The notes under the pieces: model-generated
Told to the model about the DNA's origin: nothing
The model's input: the letters and a program-made list of their open reading frames with translations, nothing else
The model's database searches: none
DNA from: Cytophagaceae bacterium
Lineage (GTDB): Bacteria; Bacteroidota; Bacteroidia; Flavobacteriales; Flavobacteriaceae
Direction: 5' to 3'
NCBI GenBank assembly: GCA_002710685.1
Contig: PALD01000071.1
Span: 1 to 64,000, forward strand
DNA length: 64,000 nt
Shown: positions 35,983 to 46,491 of the stretch, one piece after another
Layout: each line of letters opens with the position of its first letter
Numbering within the stretch: position 1 is the first letter of the stretch
Translations under genes and position numbers: made by a program

Positions 35983-36585
35983 TTAAAATGGAAGGGAAAG
36001 CTGCTCTGGCAATAATCTAAAACTCTTGCGGTGGTAGGGGGTTGCACCATGTGCCCTGATGGCTTCGCGGTGCTCTTTAGTAGGGTAGCCCTTGTTTTTT
36101 GCCCAGTTGTATTGTGGGTATTCTTCATGGATTTTCTGCATATAAAAATCCCTCTCGGTCTTGGCGAGTATGGAGGCCGCCGCAATAGATAGAAACCGCC
36201 CATCACCTTTTATAAAACACTCGTGTGAGCAGGTTGCATAGGGTTTAAACCTATTGCCATCCACAATGATATGTTTGGGCTTGTTAGTGAGTTGGTCAAT
36301 GGCCAGGTGCATGGCCTTTATGGATGCATTGAGAATATTGATCTTATCGATTTCCTCAGGATATACATGAGCCATGCCATAGCAGATAGCCTGCTCCATT
36401 ATAATTGACCGCAAGTCAACACGTTGCTTGTGCGTAAGTGTTTTTGAATCGTTGAGCAAGGTGTTTTTGAAATCTGGAGGTAAGATTACAGCAGCAGCGG
36501 TAACAGGTCCTGACAGGCAGCCCCTTCCGGCTTCATCTGTGCCACATTCTATTAACATACTTTGACTAAATAACTTGAGTTTCAT
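35983..36585 (-). CDS. rnhB: ribonuclease HII
   Basis: The 200-residue enzyme removes ribonucleotides from RNA-DNA hybrids. The active-site carboxylates are visible as Asp17 and Glu18 in [13 protein letters not shown], Asp109 in IIVDGNRF and the late KTERD block. The preferred start is ATG 36585; ATG 36597 is also in frame. Length is normal. An AT-rich intergenic region of about 300 nt separates it from the divergent susC gene. Confidence 0.93.
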   Translation of the reverse strand: MKLKLFSQSMLIECGTDEAGRGCLSGPVTAAAVILPPDFKNTLLNDSKTLTHKQRVDLRSIIMEQAICYGMAHVYPEEIDKINILNASIKAMHLAIDQLTNKPKHIIVDGNRFKPYATCSHECFIKGDGRFLSIAAASILAKTERDFYMQKIHEEYPQYNWAKNKGYPTKEHREAIRAHGATPYHRKSFRLLPEQLSLPF

Positions 36586-36784
36586 TTTGTTAATCACAAA
36601 AAAGTACCGAAAAGGTTTGATTAAATTATAGAATTCACAAAGATGTTATGTTAAAATTAAATTTAAGTAAATTTTAGGATTTAATAATGAGTATAAATTT
36701 AACTTCAATAAAATATTATTTTAAAATACACACATATTAATTATACATAATTCAATAATTAACCAATATTACTGATAATATCTT

Positions 36785-36792
36785 AATTTTTG
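36785..36792 (+). promoter_or_regulatory. -7 box of first susC gene
   Basis: AATTTTTG, one mismatch from TAnnTTTG, lies within a sequence similar to the promoter of the second susC (ATCTTAATTT followed by a T-rich stretch). The rest of the 36586-36885 gap is AT-rich and shows no other gene. Confidence 0.5.
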
Positions 36793-36851
36793 TTTTTAGA
36801 CAGGTGTTTTCATTATGGGATTTCTTTGTTTTCTTAATAAAAGATTATGAA

Positions 36852-36872
36852 GTTTGCCGCTGGCTAATTCAA
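36852..36872 (+). promoter_or_regulatory. conserved susC leader element (copy 1)
   Basis: The 21-nt sequence beginning GTTTGCCGCTGGCTAATTC differs at one base from the element before the second susC gene (41852-41872). It lies 13 nt upstream of the ATG, well downstream of the predicted promoter, and so is probably part of the mRNA leader. Confidence 0.65.
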
Positions 36873-36885
36873 TAAATAACATTTT

Positions 36886-39800
36886 ATGAAATCAAAATTT
36901 TTTTGGTGCTTGTCGCTGGGATTGCTGTTTTTTACTCAGCTTTCTTTTGCACAAGAACAATCAATTAGCGGTACGGTAACCGATGGTTCTGGAGTACCGC
37001 TTCCCGGTGTGAACATTGTTCTTAAGGGAACAACAACGGGTACACAATCTGACTTTGACGGAAATTACAACATTTCTGCAAGTCAAGGGGATGTACTTGT
37101 TTTTACCTATGTAGGTTTTGCCGATCAAGAAGTGACGGTAGGAGCCACATCAACAGTCAATGTTTCCCTAGAGGCTGGGGAAGCACTCGATGAGGTCGTG
37201 GTTACGGCACTTGGTATTTCCCGTGAGAAAAAAACCCTGGGTTATGCAACTGAAGAGGTATCTGGTGAACAAGTTAGTACGGTTACCCAGGGAGGTAATA
37301 TTGCTAACTCCTTATCTGGTAAGGTTTCTGGACTTCAGATTAAGCGTAATAGTAACATAGGTGGTTCTACTAACGTATTGCTTAGGGGTACTAATTCCTT
37401 GACGGGAAATAACCAGGCCTTGTTTGTGGTAGATGGCGTTATTATTGACAACTCTAATACAAATGGTACCTCACAGCAGCAGGCGGGCGCGGGATTTGAC
37501 TACGGTAATGCCGCATCTGATATAAACCCTGACAATATTGAGTCTGTAAACGTGCTTAAAGGTGCTGCGGCAACTGCATTATATGGTAACCGTGCTTCTA
37601 ATGGTGCGATTATCATAACTACAAAGAGTGGTCAAAAATCTGAAGGGATTGGCGTGACCATCAATTCAGGTGTGCAGATAGGGCGTGTGAATAAAGAGAC
37701 TTTCCCTACTTATCAAAGTCAGTATGGTGCTGGGTATGGTGCTTTTTATGGTGGTACAGATCCTTATTTCTTTGAGGGTGATGTTGATGGAGATGGAAAT
37801 GATGATTTGATTACTCCCCTCTCTGAGGATGCGTCTTATGGTGCGGCTTTTGATCCTAATCTTTTAGTGTATCAATGGGATGCTTTTTTTGATCCTACCA
37901 GCCCTAACTTTAATACTCCTACTCCATGGACATTTGCAGGTGATAATGGGCCTATTTCTTTCTTTGATACGGCAGTTACACTTACAAATAGTGTTGCGGT
38001 ATCTGGCGGGACTGAGAAATCGGCTTTTCGTTTAAACTATTCTAAGTTTGATGCTACGGGAATTATGCCTAACAGCAAACAAAACAAGAACACGATCAAC
38101 TTTAATGGTTCTCATGATTTTTCTGATAAGTTTTCTATTTCAACAAATTTCAACTTTGTAAACCAGAAGACCCTAGGAAGGAACGGAACGGGATATAGTG
38201 ATAACATTATATCAAACTTTCGCCAATGGGCACAGACCAATGTAAACTTTGAAGATCAAAGAAGGGCTTTTGAGCGTACAGGGCAAAACTATACCTGGAA
38301 CTATACCTCGGCAAGTAATGCTACTCCCATTTTCTGGGACAACCCATACTATATACGTTATAGGAACTTTCAAAATGACGAGCGTAACCGTGTTTATGGT
38401 AATTTAGCACTTTCATATGATGTTTCAGACTGGTTTAACGTGCTTGCGCGAGTAACCATGGACTCTTACGATGAGTTCCAGGAAGAGCGTACCTCTGTAG
38501 GGAGTAATCCTGTTTCAAAATATTCAAGGTTTAATAGGACGTTCAGGGAGTATAACTATGACCTGATACTTAATTTTGATAAGGATATATCTGATGACAT
38601 CAGCTTCAATGGACTTTTAGGTACTAACATTCGCCGTAATGACATCAGGTCAATCTATGCAATTACCAATGGTGGACTGGTTGTTCCAGGTATTTTTTCA
38701 TTGGCTAATTCTCAAAACCCTATTGAGGCTCCAATTGAGCAAGAAGAAGAAATAGGTGTTGATGGAGTGTATGCACAAGCAAGTTTTGGATTTTACAATA
38801 CTTTTTTCTTAGAGGGTACAATAAGGAGAGATGCCACTTCAACCCTTCCGGAAGCGAATAACTCTTTCTATTATCCATCTGTAACTGGTAGTTATATATT
38901 TTCAAATAATATAGATGCTAGCTGGTTGAGCTTTGGTAAACTTCGTCTGAATTATGCAGAAGTAGGTACTGGTGCGGAATTTGCGCAGCTACGTGACGTT
39001 TTTGCAAAACCTACTCCATTTGGAAGTGCTAACCTGTTTTCGGTTGGTAGCACAAAGAGAAACCCAGATCTTAAAGAAGAAAGGTTGACCAGTTATGAAG
39101 CAGGTCTAGAATTAGATTTCTTCAATAGAAGGTTAGGTCTTGATGTTTCTTTGTACAAAACAAACACCACAGATCAGGTACTACCACTTAGGGTTTCTGG
39201 TTCAACCGGGTATACAACCAAAATTGTAAATTCAGGTGAACTTGAGAACAAGGGTATTGAAGTTTCGCTTAATGCAACACCGGTTCAAACAGAAGATTTT
39301 GAATGGAACGCAAGGGTGAATTTTGCAAGAAACAGAAACAAGCTCCTATCGCTTTTTGAAGGTACTGACAACTTGGTTCTGGGAAGTTTTCAAGGAGGGG
39401 TGACTTTAAATGGAACAATAGGACAGCCTTATGGAGTTATTAAAGGTACTGATTATGCCCGTGATAATAACGGTAATAAGTTAATCGATGAAGATGGTTA
39501 TTACATCCAGACAGGACCTAATACTGAAATAGGAGATGTGAATCCAGATTATACCGGTGGGGTGTTCAACTCTTTTAGGTATAAAAACCTTAGCTTGAGT
39601 TTCTTGATCGATATTCAAAAAGGTGGTAGTGTATTCTCATTAGACCAATACTATGGTCAGGCTACTGGTCTATATCCTAATACTGCATTCACAAACGACC
39701 TGGGTAATCCTGTAAGAAATTCTATTGAGAATGGCGGAGGGGTTGTTTTTGATGGTGTCACTGAAGATGGGTCGCCCAACACGACCAGGGTGGATGTAAG

Positions 39801-40098
39801 TTCATTTGGGGTTTTTGGTTATCAGACTTTCCCCAATTCAGAGTTTGTTTATGATGCTTCGTATGTTAAACTAAGGGAAGTTGCATTGAGCTATGACCTA
39901 CCATCACAGTTTCTTGATGATATTTTCTTTACAAAAGCAACTTTTACACTTACTGGATCTAACTTGTGGATAATTCATAAGAATGTTCCTTATGCTGATC
40001 CTGAAGCAGGTCTTAGTTCTGGAAACCTTCAAGGTTACCAGAGTGGTGTTTTGCCTACGACAAGAGACTATGGTTTTAACGTAACACTACAATTCTAA
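36886..40098 (+). CDS. SusC/RagA-type TonB-linked outer membrane transporter
   Basis: The 1070-residue protein has a signal peptide ending SFAQ, a carboxypeptidase regulatory-like domain (about 26-105, GTVTDGSGVPLPGVNIVLKG and DFDGNYNI), and a TonB-interacting segment with the plug (from LDEVVVTALGISREKK to about 240). A long beta-barrel follows, with the final aromatic residue (LQF). SusC proteins import glycans or peptides together with a SusD lid. The downstream susD gene starts 11 nt later. Codon use is more AT-rich than in the surrounding housekeeping genes. The substrate cannot be told from the sequence. Confidence 0.93.
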   Translation: MKSKFFWCLSLGLLFFTQLSFAQEQSISGTVTDGSGVPLPGVNIVLKGTTTGTQSDFDGNYNISASQGDVLVFTYVGFADQEVTVGATSTVNVSLEAGEALDEVVVTALGISREKKTLGYATEEVSGEQVSTVTQGGNIANSLSGKVSGLQIKRNSNIGGSTNVLLRGTNSLTGNNQALFVVDGVIIDNSNTNGTSQQQAGAGFDYGNAASDINPDNIESVNVLKGAAATALYGNRASNGAIIITTKSGQKSEGIGVTINSGVQIGRVNKETFPTYQSQYGAGYGAFYGGTDPYFFEGDVDGDGNDDLITPLSEDASYGAAFDPNLLVYQWDAFFDPTSPNFNTPTPWTFAGDNGPISFFDTAVTLTNSVAVSGGTEKSAFRLNYSKFDATGIMPNSKQNKNTINFNGSHDFSDKFSISTNFNFVNQKTLGRNGTGYSDNIISNFRQWAQTNVNFEDQRRAFERTGQNYTWNYTSASNATPIFWDNPYYIRYRNFQNDERNRVYGNLALSYDVSDWFNVLARVTMDSYDEFQEERTSVGSNPVSKYSRFNRTFREYNYDLILNFDKDISDDISFNGLLGTNIRRNDIRSIYAITNGGLVVPGIFSLANSQNPIEAPIEQEEEIGVDGVYAQASFGFYNTFFLEGTIRRDATSTLPEANNSFYYPSVTGSYIFSNNIDASWLSFGKLRLNYAEVGTGAEFAQLRDVFAKPTPFGSANLFSVGSTKRNPDLKEERLTSYEAGLELDFFNRRLGLDVSLYKTNTTDQVLPLRVSGSTGYTTKIVNSGELENKGIEVSLNATPVQTEDFEWNARVNFARNRNKLLSLFEGTDNLVLGSFQGGVTLNGTIGQPYGVIKGTDYARDNNGNKLIDEDGYYIQTGPNTEIGDVNPDYTGGVFNSFRYKNLSLSFLIDIQKGGSVFSLDQYYGQATGLYPNTAFTNDLGNPVRNSIENGGGVVFDGVTEDGSPNTTRVDVSSFGVFGYQTFPNSEFVYDASYVKLREVALSYDLPSQFLDDIFFTKATFTLTGSNLWIIHKNVPYADPEAGLSSGNLQGYQSGVLPTTRDYGFNVTLQF

Positions 40099-40109
40099 AA
40101 TATATCATA

Positions 40110-41561
40110 ATGATTAAGAAAATATTTTTAATAGGTCTGGGACTTGTGCTTGCACAGTGTTCTAATGACCTTGAAGAACTAAATGTGAATGAAAAGGCAT
40201 TCACTGATGTTCCTGCTGAGACACTTATGTCAAACGGTCAGCGCGAACTTGCAGATCAATTGGTCAATACAAATGTAAACCGCAATGTTTTTCGCCTGTT
40301 TGCCCAGCAATGGAGCGAGGCAACTTATACGGATGAGGCGAGATACAATATCTTGACAAGGTCTATACCTGAAAGTCATTGGAATATAATTTACAGGGAT
40401 GTACTGAAAGATTTTGATGAATCCTACAAAAGGATAGAAGCAGAAGAAATCGTAGAGGTAACCCCTGAACAATTTGCCACTGATACAGCCGTAAAGACTA
40501 ATAAACTTGCGATTATACAAATTCAACAAACACTGGCATGGTCAATATTGGTAGATACCTTTGGTGATATCCCATTTACAGATGCTTTGGATATTGATAA
40601 TATAAATCCCACCTACACAGATGATGAGGAGATTTATATGACGATTATAGATAACCTTGAATCAGCATTGGATATGCTTGATGCTTCTTATGACAGCTTT
40701 GGAGGTCAAGACCTTTACTATCAGGGCGATGTATCAAGCTGGATAACTTTTGGAAATTCATTAAAGCTAAGATTGGGGATGCATCTTGCAGATGTTAACC
40801 CCACAAAAGCAGAGCAAATGGTTTCTGAAGCTGCTTCTGATGTGATTTTGACAAATGCTCAAAATGCTACAATCTCCTACTTTAGTACTACACCTAACAC
40901 AAACCCACTTTGGGTTGACCTGGTGCAGAGTAATCGTAGGGATTTTGTTCCTGCAGATACATTCGTGACCGCACTTAACGATCTTGAAGACCCCAGGAGG
41001 CCGGTGTTTTTTCAAGACCCTGTTGATGGAGAATTCCTTGGGGCACCTTATGGAAGCACCGTGACCTATGATAATTATTCTCATATAGGTGCTTTGTTTT
41101 TTACTCCAGATCTTGAGGGGGTGATTTTTGACGCTGCTGAAACCAATTTTCTTTTGGCAGAGGCCGTAGAGAGAAATTTCATAGCAGGAAGCGCTGAAGA
41201 TTATTATGACGCGGCAATCACTGCAAATATGGAATATTGGGGAGTGAGTAATGCTGACACGGCTGCGTATTTGGCACAGGCCGATGTTGCATATAGCACC
41301 GCAGCTGGTGATTTTAAACAAAAAATAGGGGTTCAAAAATGGATAGCTCTTTATAACCGTGGATTTGAAGCGTGGACTGAGTTTAGGCGTCTAGATTATC
41401 CACAGCTGGAAGCTCCCGTGCAATCTGCATTTGATGCAGTTCCTAAACGGTTTACTTATCCAGTAATTGAACAAAACCTGAACAATTCAGGATATTCTGC
41501 TGCTGCTTCTGCCATAGGCGGAGACGAGTTGAGCACTCCGGTTTTTTGGGATGTTGACTAA
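40110..41561 (+). CDS. SusD/RagB-type surface lipoprotein
   Basis: The 483-residue lipoprotein has a lipobox (VLAQC, Cys17) and the helical SusD/RagB-like fold: SNDLEELNVNEKAF after the cysteine, YRDVLKDFDESYKRI, LVDTFGDIPFTDALD and KQKIGVQKWIALYNRGFEAWTEFRR. It covers the SusC pore on the cell surface and binds substrate. It pairs with the upstream SusC and ends at the terminator at 41585. It resembles the SusD-like_2 branch used for glycans or oligopeptides. Confidence 0.9.
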   Translation: MIKKIFLIGLGLVLAQCSNDLEELNVNEKAFTDVPAETLMSNGQRELADQLVNTNVNRNVFRLFAQQWSEATYTDEARYNILTRSIPESHWNIIYRDVLKDFDESYKRIEAEEIVEVTPEQFATDTAVKTNKLAIIQIQQTLAWSILVDTFGDIPFTDALDIDNINPTYTDDEEIYMTIIDNLESALDMLDASYDSFGGQDLYYQGDVSSWITFGNSLKLRLGMHLADVNPTKAEQMVSEAASDVILTNAQNATISYFSTTPNTNPLWVDLVQSNRRDFVPADTFVTALNDLEDPRRPVFFQDPVDGEFLGAPYGSTVTYDNYSHIGALFFTPDLEGVIFDAAETNFLLAEAVERNFIAGSAEDYYDAAITANMEYWGVSNADTAAYLAQADVAYSTAAGDFKQKIGVQKWIALYNRGFEAWTEFRRLDYPQLEAPVQSAFDAVPKRFTYPVIEQNLNNSGYSAAASAIGGDELSTPVFWDVD

Positions 41562-41584
41562 CAAATAAGTACATATATTATATT

Positions 41585-41618
41585 AAAAGCCACCCTGATT
41601 AGGGTGGCTTTTTTTATT
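41585..41618 (+). terminator. terminator after first susD
   Basis: The stem 41585-41596 (AAAAGCCACCCT) pairs with 41601-41612 around the 4-nt loop GATT, followed by a T run. The rest of the 41562-41887 gap holds only the second susC promoter and leader. Confidence 0.92.
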
Positions 41619-41820
41619 AGTTAAAACCAATATTCTTCTTTAACTTAATTTTAATGTGAGTGATTGATGTATTTGTAAATTGAAAGCTTAAAAATTTGTC
41701 AATTTTGAATATTTGATAATTTATTGCATAGCATAATCATTTTTGCATAAAAAAAGTATTAATGGTCATCTTGTGAAGATTATTTAAAGTATATCGAATT
41801 TAGTTACAAGAATCTTAATT

Positions 41821-41828
41821 TATTTTTG
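41821..41828 (+). promoter_or_regulatory. -7 box of second susC gene
   Basis: TATTTTTG is a perfect TAnnTTTG match, about 60 nt before the start codon. The flanking sequence resembles the first susC promoter. Confidence 0.6.
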
Positions 41829-41851
41829 TTTTATAACAAAAAATTAAGGAT

Positions 41852-41872
41852 GTTTGCGGCTGGCTAATTCAA
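41852..41872 (+). promoter_or_regulatory. conserved susC leader element (copy 2)
   Basis: This element begins GTTTGCGGCTGGCTAATTC and matches copy 1 at 20 of 21 bases. It lies 15 nt before ATG 41888, in the mRNA leader by promoter position. Confidence 0.65.
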
Positions 41873-41887
41873 ATTTAAATACGAAGT

Positions 41888-44800
41888 ATGAAAACAAAGT
41901 TTCATTTTCTGCTGACGCTCATGTTAGCGTTAGTGGCGCAAGTCTCGTTTGCGCAAACAAAAACAGTGACGGGAACCGTTACTGATGACAGCAATGTACC
42001 CTTACCTGGGGTGAATATTGTGGTTAAGGGAACTTCTAACGGAACTCAGACCGATTTTGACGGAAATTATTCCTTGGTGGTCAATACGGGGGATGTGTTG
42101 GAGTTTACCTATGTGGGCTTTACGGATAAAGAAATAACCGTAGGTTCTACCAATACCATAAATGCACAACTGGTTGCTGGGGAATCATTAGATGAAGTGG
42201 TGGTAACCGCAGTTAATATTTCCAGAAAACCAAGGGAACTTACCTCTTCAGTATCAACATTAGATCCTGAGCAATTGACACAGACTAAAGCGGTCAACGT
42301 GGCCACGGCTATCGTGGGTAAGGTTTCAGGTTTACAAATCAATACCGTAAACAATGGTGTAAATCCCAGCACGCGTGTTGTGCTAAGGGGTAACCGTTCA
42401 TTATTGGGCAACAACGAAGCCTTGATTGTTGTAGATGGTTTTCCATCTTCAAGAGGCGTTCTTGATAGGATTAACCCTAATGATATTGAGAGTATCAACG
42501 TACTAAAGGGTTCTAATGCAGCTGCTCTTTATGGTACAGATGCAACTAACGGTGTTATTGTTGTTACCACTAAAAGAGGTAGCGGTAAGCTGTCAGTGAC
42601 ATACAATACGATTTATCAACAGGAATCAGTAGCATACATGCCAGAATTTCAAGAAGAGTTTGGTGCTGGAGGTTTTCCTGATGGTACGTTATATCCGCTT
42701 GAAAATGTTAACTGGGGGCCTAGATATGATGGCAGGTTGATTGATGCTAGTGAGACACTTGACAACGGTGAGGTTCTTCAAGTTCCTTTTTCTCCTATAA
42801 AAGATCGTAACAAAAAGTTTTTTGATACCGGTCGCACAATAAGAAATGGTGTAACTGTAAGCGGTGGAGATGACGTGAGTGATTTCTTGTTATCTGTTGA
42901 TCATACCAATGTTGAGGGTATTGTTCCCAGGGATAGGTATAATAGGACAAACATGCGTTTAAAGGCTAGCCGTACTTATGGTAAGCTTGAAGTGGGCGGT
43001 AACCTGTCTTTTTTCCGTCAACACTCTAATACTGTAAGTAACTCAGCAGGTAGGCAAGGTCGTCCAGTTTATTGGAACGTGATAAACACACCTCTCCATA
43101 TAGACTTATCTGACCCTATGTGGAAAAACTGGAGAACTGGGAAATTCACTAGAAATGAAGTTTCTTATTATCGTTTCTATGAAAACCCATATTTTATTAT
43201 TGATACCCAGAGGGAGAAAAATGACCTATATGAGTTTAATATTTTGGCTAATGCCAAATATAAGTTTACTGATTGGTTAGATATATCTACCATAGTTGGT
43301 TATACAGGTAGTACAAGCAGGTTTAAAAGAGAATTTGGTGCTTTTACTTATGATTTCCATTTGCAGAACACATATTCTGAAATTGATGAGTATGGTGCAT
43401 CTACTGCAGATAATATAGGAAATAGTGAGCGTTTTAACAGCGACGTGCTCTTGACATTTGATAAGAGTCTAACAGATGACTTTACTGCAAAGCTTATCGT
43501 GGGTAATAACCTTAGAATCACAAATTCTAAAAGCGTCAATGTTTCTGGGACTAACCTGATTATACCAGATTTTTATAATGTTTCTACAAGGACTGGTGAA
43601 TTAAATGGAGGTGAAAGTTCAACACAGTTTAGGAGAATTGGTCTTTATGGGGATTTAACATTGGGTTTCAGGGATTATCTTTTCTTGAACGTAACAGGAA
43701 GAAACGATTGGTCTTCAACACTTATCAAAGATCAGAGGTCTTTCTTTTATCCTAGTGCAGGTTTGTCTTTTGTTGCAACTGATGCTTTCCCAGTTCTTAA
43801 AGGGGATAATGGTCTAAGTTATCTTAAGGCAAATGTTAGTTATACAAAAACGGGTAATGATCCTTTGGTATATGCAAACCAAAATGTTTTTAGCGCTCCT
43901 GGGAACTTCCCTTATGGGTCAACAGCAGGACTTACGCTTTCTAACATTGAGAGAGATAGATTTTTAAAGCCTGAATTTACCACTTCTTATGAAGCAGGTG
44001 TTCAAATGAGCTTTTTTAAGAGCAGGTTGAATATAGACGCAACAGTTTATAAAACTAATTCAACTGATCAAATAATCCCAATCAATACTTCCTTTGCCTC
44101 TGGAGCTTCACAAGCATATATTAACGTGGGAGAAGTACAGAATAAAGGTATTGAGCTTGACTTGAATGGGACCATCTTAAGAAATGAGAATTTCTCATGG
44201 AATTTAGGTGTAAACTATTCTGGCTTTGACTCTGAAGTATTATCGCTAATCGAAGGTGTTGATGAAGTGGAAATAGGCGGATATGCTGATGCGCAAATTG
44301 TAGCTAGGGTAGGCGAGCCGTTTCCGCTTATTAGGACTTCCTCTTATTTAAGAGATCCACAAGGTAGGGTGATTGTAGGTGATGATGGAGACCCTATTAG
44401 GGATTCAAACAACCAGACACAAGGTAAAACTTCACCTGATTATATAGTAGGTTTAAATACCACAATACGTTATAAAAACTTATCCCTCTATGCAGTTGCA
44501 GATTATAGGACGGGGCATGTATTCTTTAATGATATTGTAAATGCACTTGAATTTACTGGATTGACTAAGCATAGTGCATCATCTGGAAGGCAGCCTTTTG
44601 TATTTCCTAACTCTTCATATTCTGATGGAAACGGTGGTTACACAGCTAATACAAACCGCCTAACCTCAGGGGGTGGAAATGCTTTTTGGGATGCTTATAA
44701 TGATGTTAAAGAAAACTATGTTACAGATGCTACCACACTAAAAATAAGGGAGATAGCGCTTAATTATGATTTGAGCACCAATATGTTGGATGCAATCGGG

Positions 44801-44977
44801 GTAGAGCGTTTTACAGTAGGTCTTTACGGAAGGAATCTACTTACTTTTAGGCCTAAGGATAACGTTTATACTGATCCTGAATTCAACTTTACCACAGGTA
44901 ATGCGATTGGTGTTGGAACACAGTCTCAGACTCCGCCAACAAGAAATTATGGACTAAGTCTTTCTGTAACCTTTTAA
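41888..44977 (+). CDS. SusC/RagA-type TonB-linked outer membrane transporter
   Basis: The 1029-residue transporter has a signal peptide ending VSFAQ, then GTVTDDSNVPLPGVNIVVKG with DFDGNYSL (regulatory-like domain), the plug beginning LDEVVVTAVNISRKPRE, and a beta-barrel ending in LSLSVTF. It resembles the first SusC in the N-terminal 130 residues but diverges in the barrel, suggesting a different substrate. A susD gene starts 5 nt after its stop. Confidence 0.93.
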   Translation: MKTKFHFLLTLMLALVAQVSFAQTKTVTGTVTDDSNVPLPGVNIVVKGTSNGTQTDFDGNYSLVVNTGDVLEFTYVGFTDKEITVGSTNTINAQLVAGESLDEVVVTAVNISRKPRELTSSVSTLDPEQLTQTKAVNVATAIVGKVSGLQINTVNNGVNPSTRVVLRGNRSLLGNNEALIVVDGFPSSRGVLDRINPNDIESINVLKGSNAAALYGTDATNGVIVVTTKRGSGKLSVTYNTIYQQESVAYMPEFQEEFGAGGFPDGTLYPLENVNWGPRYDGRLIDASETLDNGEVLQVPFSPIKDRNKKFFDTGRTIRNGVTVSGGDDVSDFLLSVDHTNVEGIVPRDRYNRTNMRLKASRTYGKLEVGGNLSFFRQHSNTVSNSAGRQGRPVYWNVINTPLHIDLSDPMWKNWRTGKFTRNEVSYYRFYENPYFIIDTQREKNDLYEFNILANAKYKFTDWLDISTIVGYTGSTSRFKREFGAFTYDFHLQNTYSEIDEYGASTADNIGNSERFNSDVLLTFDKSLTDDFTAKLIVGNNLRITNSKSVNVSGTNLIIPDFYNVSTRTGELNGGESSTQFRRIGLYGDLTLGFRDYLFLNVTGRNDWSSTLIKDQRSFFYPSAGLSFVATDAFPVLKGDNGLSYLKANVSYTKTGNDPLVYANQNVFSAPGNFPYGSTAGLTLSNIERDRFLKPEFTTSYEAGVQMSFFKSRLNIDATVYKTNSTDQIIPINTSFASGASQAYINVGEVQNKGIELDLNGTILRNENFSWNLGVNYSGFDSEVLSLIEGVDEVEIGGYADAQIVARVGEPFPLIRTSSYLRDPQGRVIVGDDGDPIRDSNNQTQGKTSPDYIVGLNTTIRYKNLSLYAVADYRTGHVFFNDIVNALEFTGLTKHSASSGRQPFVFPNSSYSDGNGGYTANTNRLTSGGGNAFWDAYNDVKENYVTDATTLKIREIALNYDLSTNMLDAIGVERFTVGLYGRNLLTFRPKDNVYTDPEFNFTTGNAIGVGTQSQTPPTRNYGLSLSVTF

Positions 44978-44982
44978 AAAAT

Positions 44983-46479
44983 ATGAAAATGAAAATAAAA
45001 AAATCAATATTCCTTATTGCATCACTTTTGTTGATGTCTGTAGGGTGCAGTGATTATTTAGAGGTTAACGATAACCCAAATGATCCGCCGATATCGACAC
45101 CTAGTTTGTCATTGCCAGTGGCGCAACAGAATTTTGCATCACTTAATGGTACATCTATGGTTTATTTAGGACAGTTTATGACCTATAATTGGACTACTCC
45201 ATCTAACTGGTCAGCAAATCAAGCTTTGATACGTTATACTATAACAACATCATTTTACAGTAATATTTTTGAATCCTCATATCTTTCAGTGTTTAAGGAT
45301 TTGACCTATATTCAAAATTACGAGGATCCTTCCGGATCCATAGACTATAGTGCATATTATGCAATAGCAGATATTGTAAAAGGATTCCAATATCAACTTT
45401 TGGTTGATTTATATGGTGATGTTCCTTATACAGAAGCTAATTTGAGGGCTGAAAACAGAACTCCTGCTTATGACGATGCTGAAACCATCTATAAGGATGT
45501 TATCGATAAGTTGACTGCTGCTGCTAGTTTGGCACTAAGCTTGCCTGCAAATGCTGAGAATCCTATGGATCAAGATATCATTTTCTATGGCGATATGACA
45601 AAATGGGCTCAATTTGCAAATACCATCAAATTGAGGATGCTTGTAAGGCTAAGTGGTACAGGTCAAGATGCATATATTCAGGAGCAGGTTGCTTCAATAA
45701 ATGCAAATGGAGCTGGTTATATCACAGAAGATGTATCTTCTAATCCTGGTTATTCTGATGATGCTGGAAAGCAAAGTCCTTTTTATGGATATATAGGAAA
45801 AGGTCCTAACAATACAGAAATTGACAGGAATGATTATACTGTGGCCACAGATTATACAATTGATTATTTGTCAAATAGAAATGATCCAAGGCTTACTAGG
45901 ATTTATGCAGAAGCAGACAATGGGGGGTATCATGGAGCTGAACAGAGCACAATACTTCCTGGGTCTGGGTTTACTTCAGATGATTTATCAAAAGTTGGCC
46001 CTGGCCTTTTAACCAGTTCAACTCAAGATCAACCCATTATGTTAGTTTCAGAGGCTTTGTTCATTCAAGCAGAAGCAGCCTTAAATGGATATATTTCAGG
46101 AGGTGACTCTGTTGCTCAGCAACTTTACAATCAAGCTATAGAAGAATCATTTGTTTTCTTGGGAGTTGAAGATGCTGTTAATGAAGCACAGACATACTAC
46201 ACCCAGGACCTTCCTAACGTTTCCTGGACGAGTTCTCCTAATAAACTTGAAGCCATTATTACTCAAAAATGGATTGCCCTTAATGGAACCGCATCCATAG
46301 AATCATGGATTGACCTGACAAGGACCGGTTATCCTTCAGGACTTCCCATTCCCGAAGAATCAGATGGCGTTAGACCTGTAAGATTATTATATCCAGACAC
46401 TGAAGTAGGTAGGAATAGTCAGAATGTTCCTCAGCAGACAGGTAGTGATGCTTTTACTGATGAGCCTTTTTGGAATTAA
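44983..46479 (+). CDS. SusD/RagB-type surface lipoprotein
   Basis: The 498-residue lipoprotein has a lipobox ending SVGC (Cys22), then SDYLEVNDNPNDPP, a typical SusD start. Fold landmarks are LVDLYGDVPYTEAN, NTIKLRMLVRLSG and QKWIALNGTASIESWIDLTRTGYP. It is the partner of the SusC just upstream and belongs to the SusD-like_2 branch. A further lipoprotein gene follows after 12 nt. Confidence 0.9.
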   Translation: MKMKIKKSIFLIASLLLMSVGCSDYLEVNDNPNDPPISTPSLSLPVAQQNFASLNGTSMVYLGQFMTYNWTTPSNWSANQALIRYTITTSFYSNIFESSYLSVFKDLTYIQNYEDPSGSIDYSAYYAIADIVKGFQYQLLVDLYGDVPYTEANLRAENRTPAYDDAETIYKDVIDKLTAAASLALSLPANAENPMDQDIIFYGDMTKWAQFANTIKLRMLVRLSGTGQDAYIQEQVASINANGAGYITEDVSSNPGYSDDAGKQSPFYGYIGKGPNNTEIDRNDYTVATDYTIDYLSNRNDPRLTRIYAEADNGGYHGAEQSTILPGSGFTSDDLSKVGPGLLTSSTQDQPIMLVSEALFIQAEAALNGYISGGDSVAQQLYNQAIEESFVFLGVEDAVNEAQTYYTQDLPNVSWTSSPNKLEAIITQKWIALNGTASIESWIDLTRTGYPSGLPIPEESDGVRPVRLLYPDTEVGRNSQNVPQQTGSDAFTDEPFWN

Positions 46480-46491
46480 AAAAATAGAATT

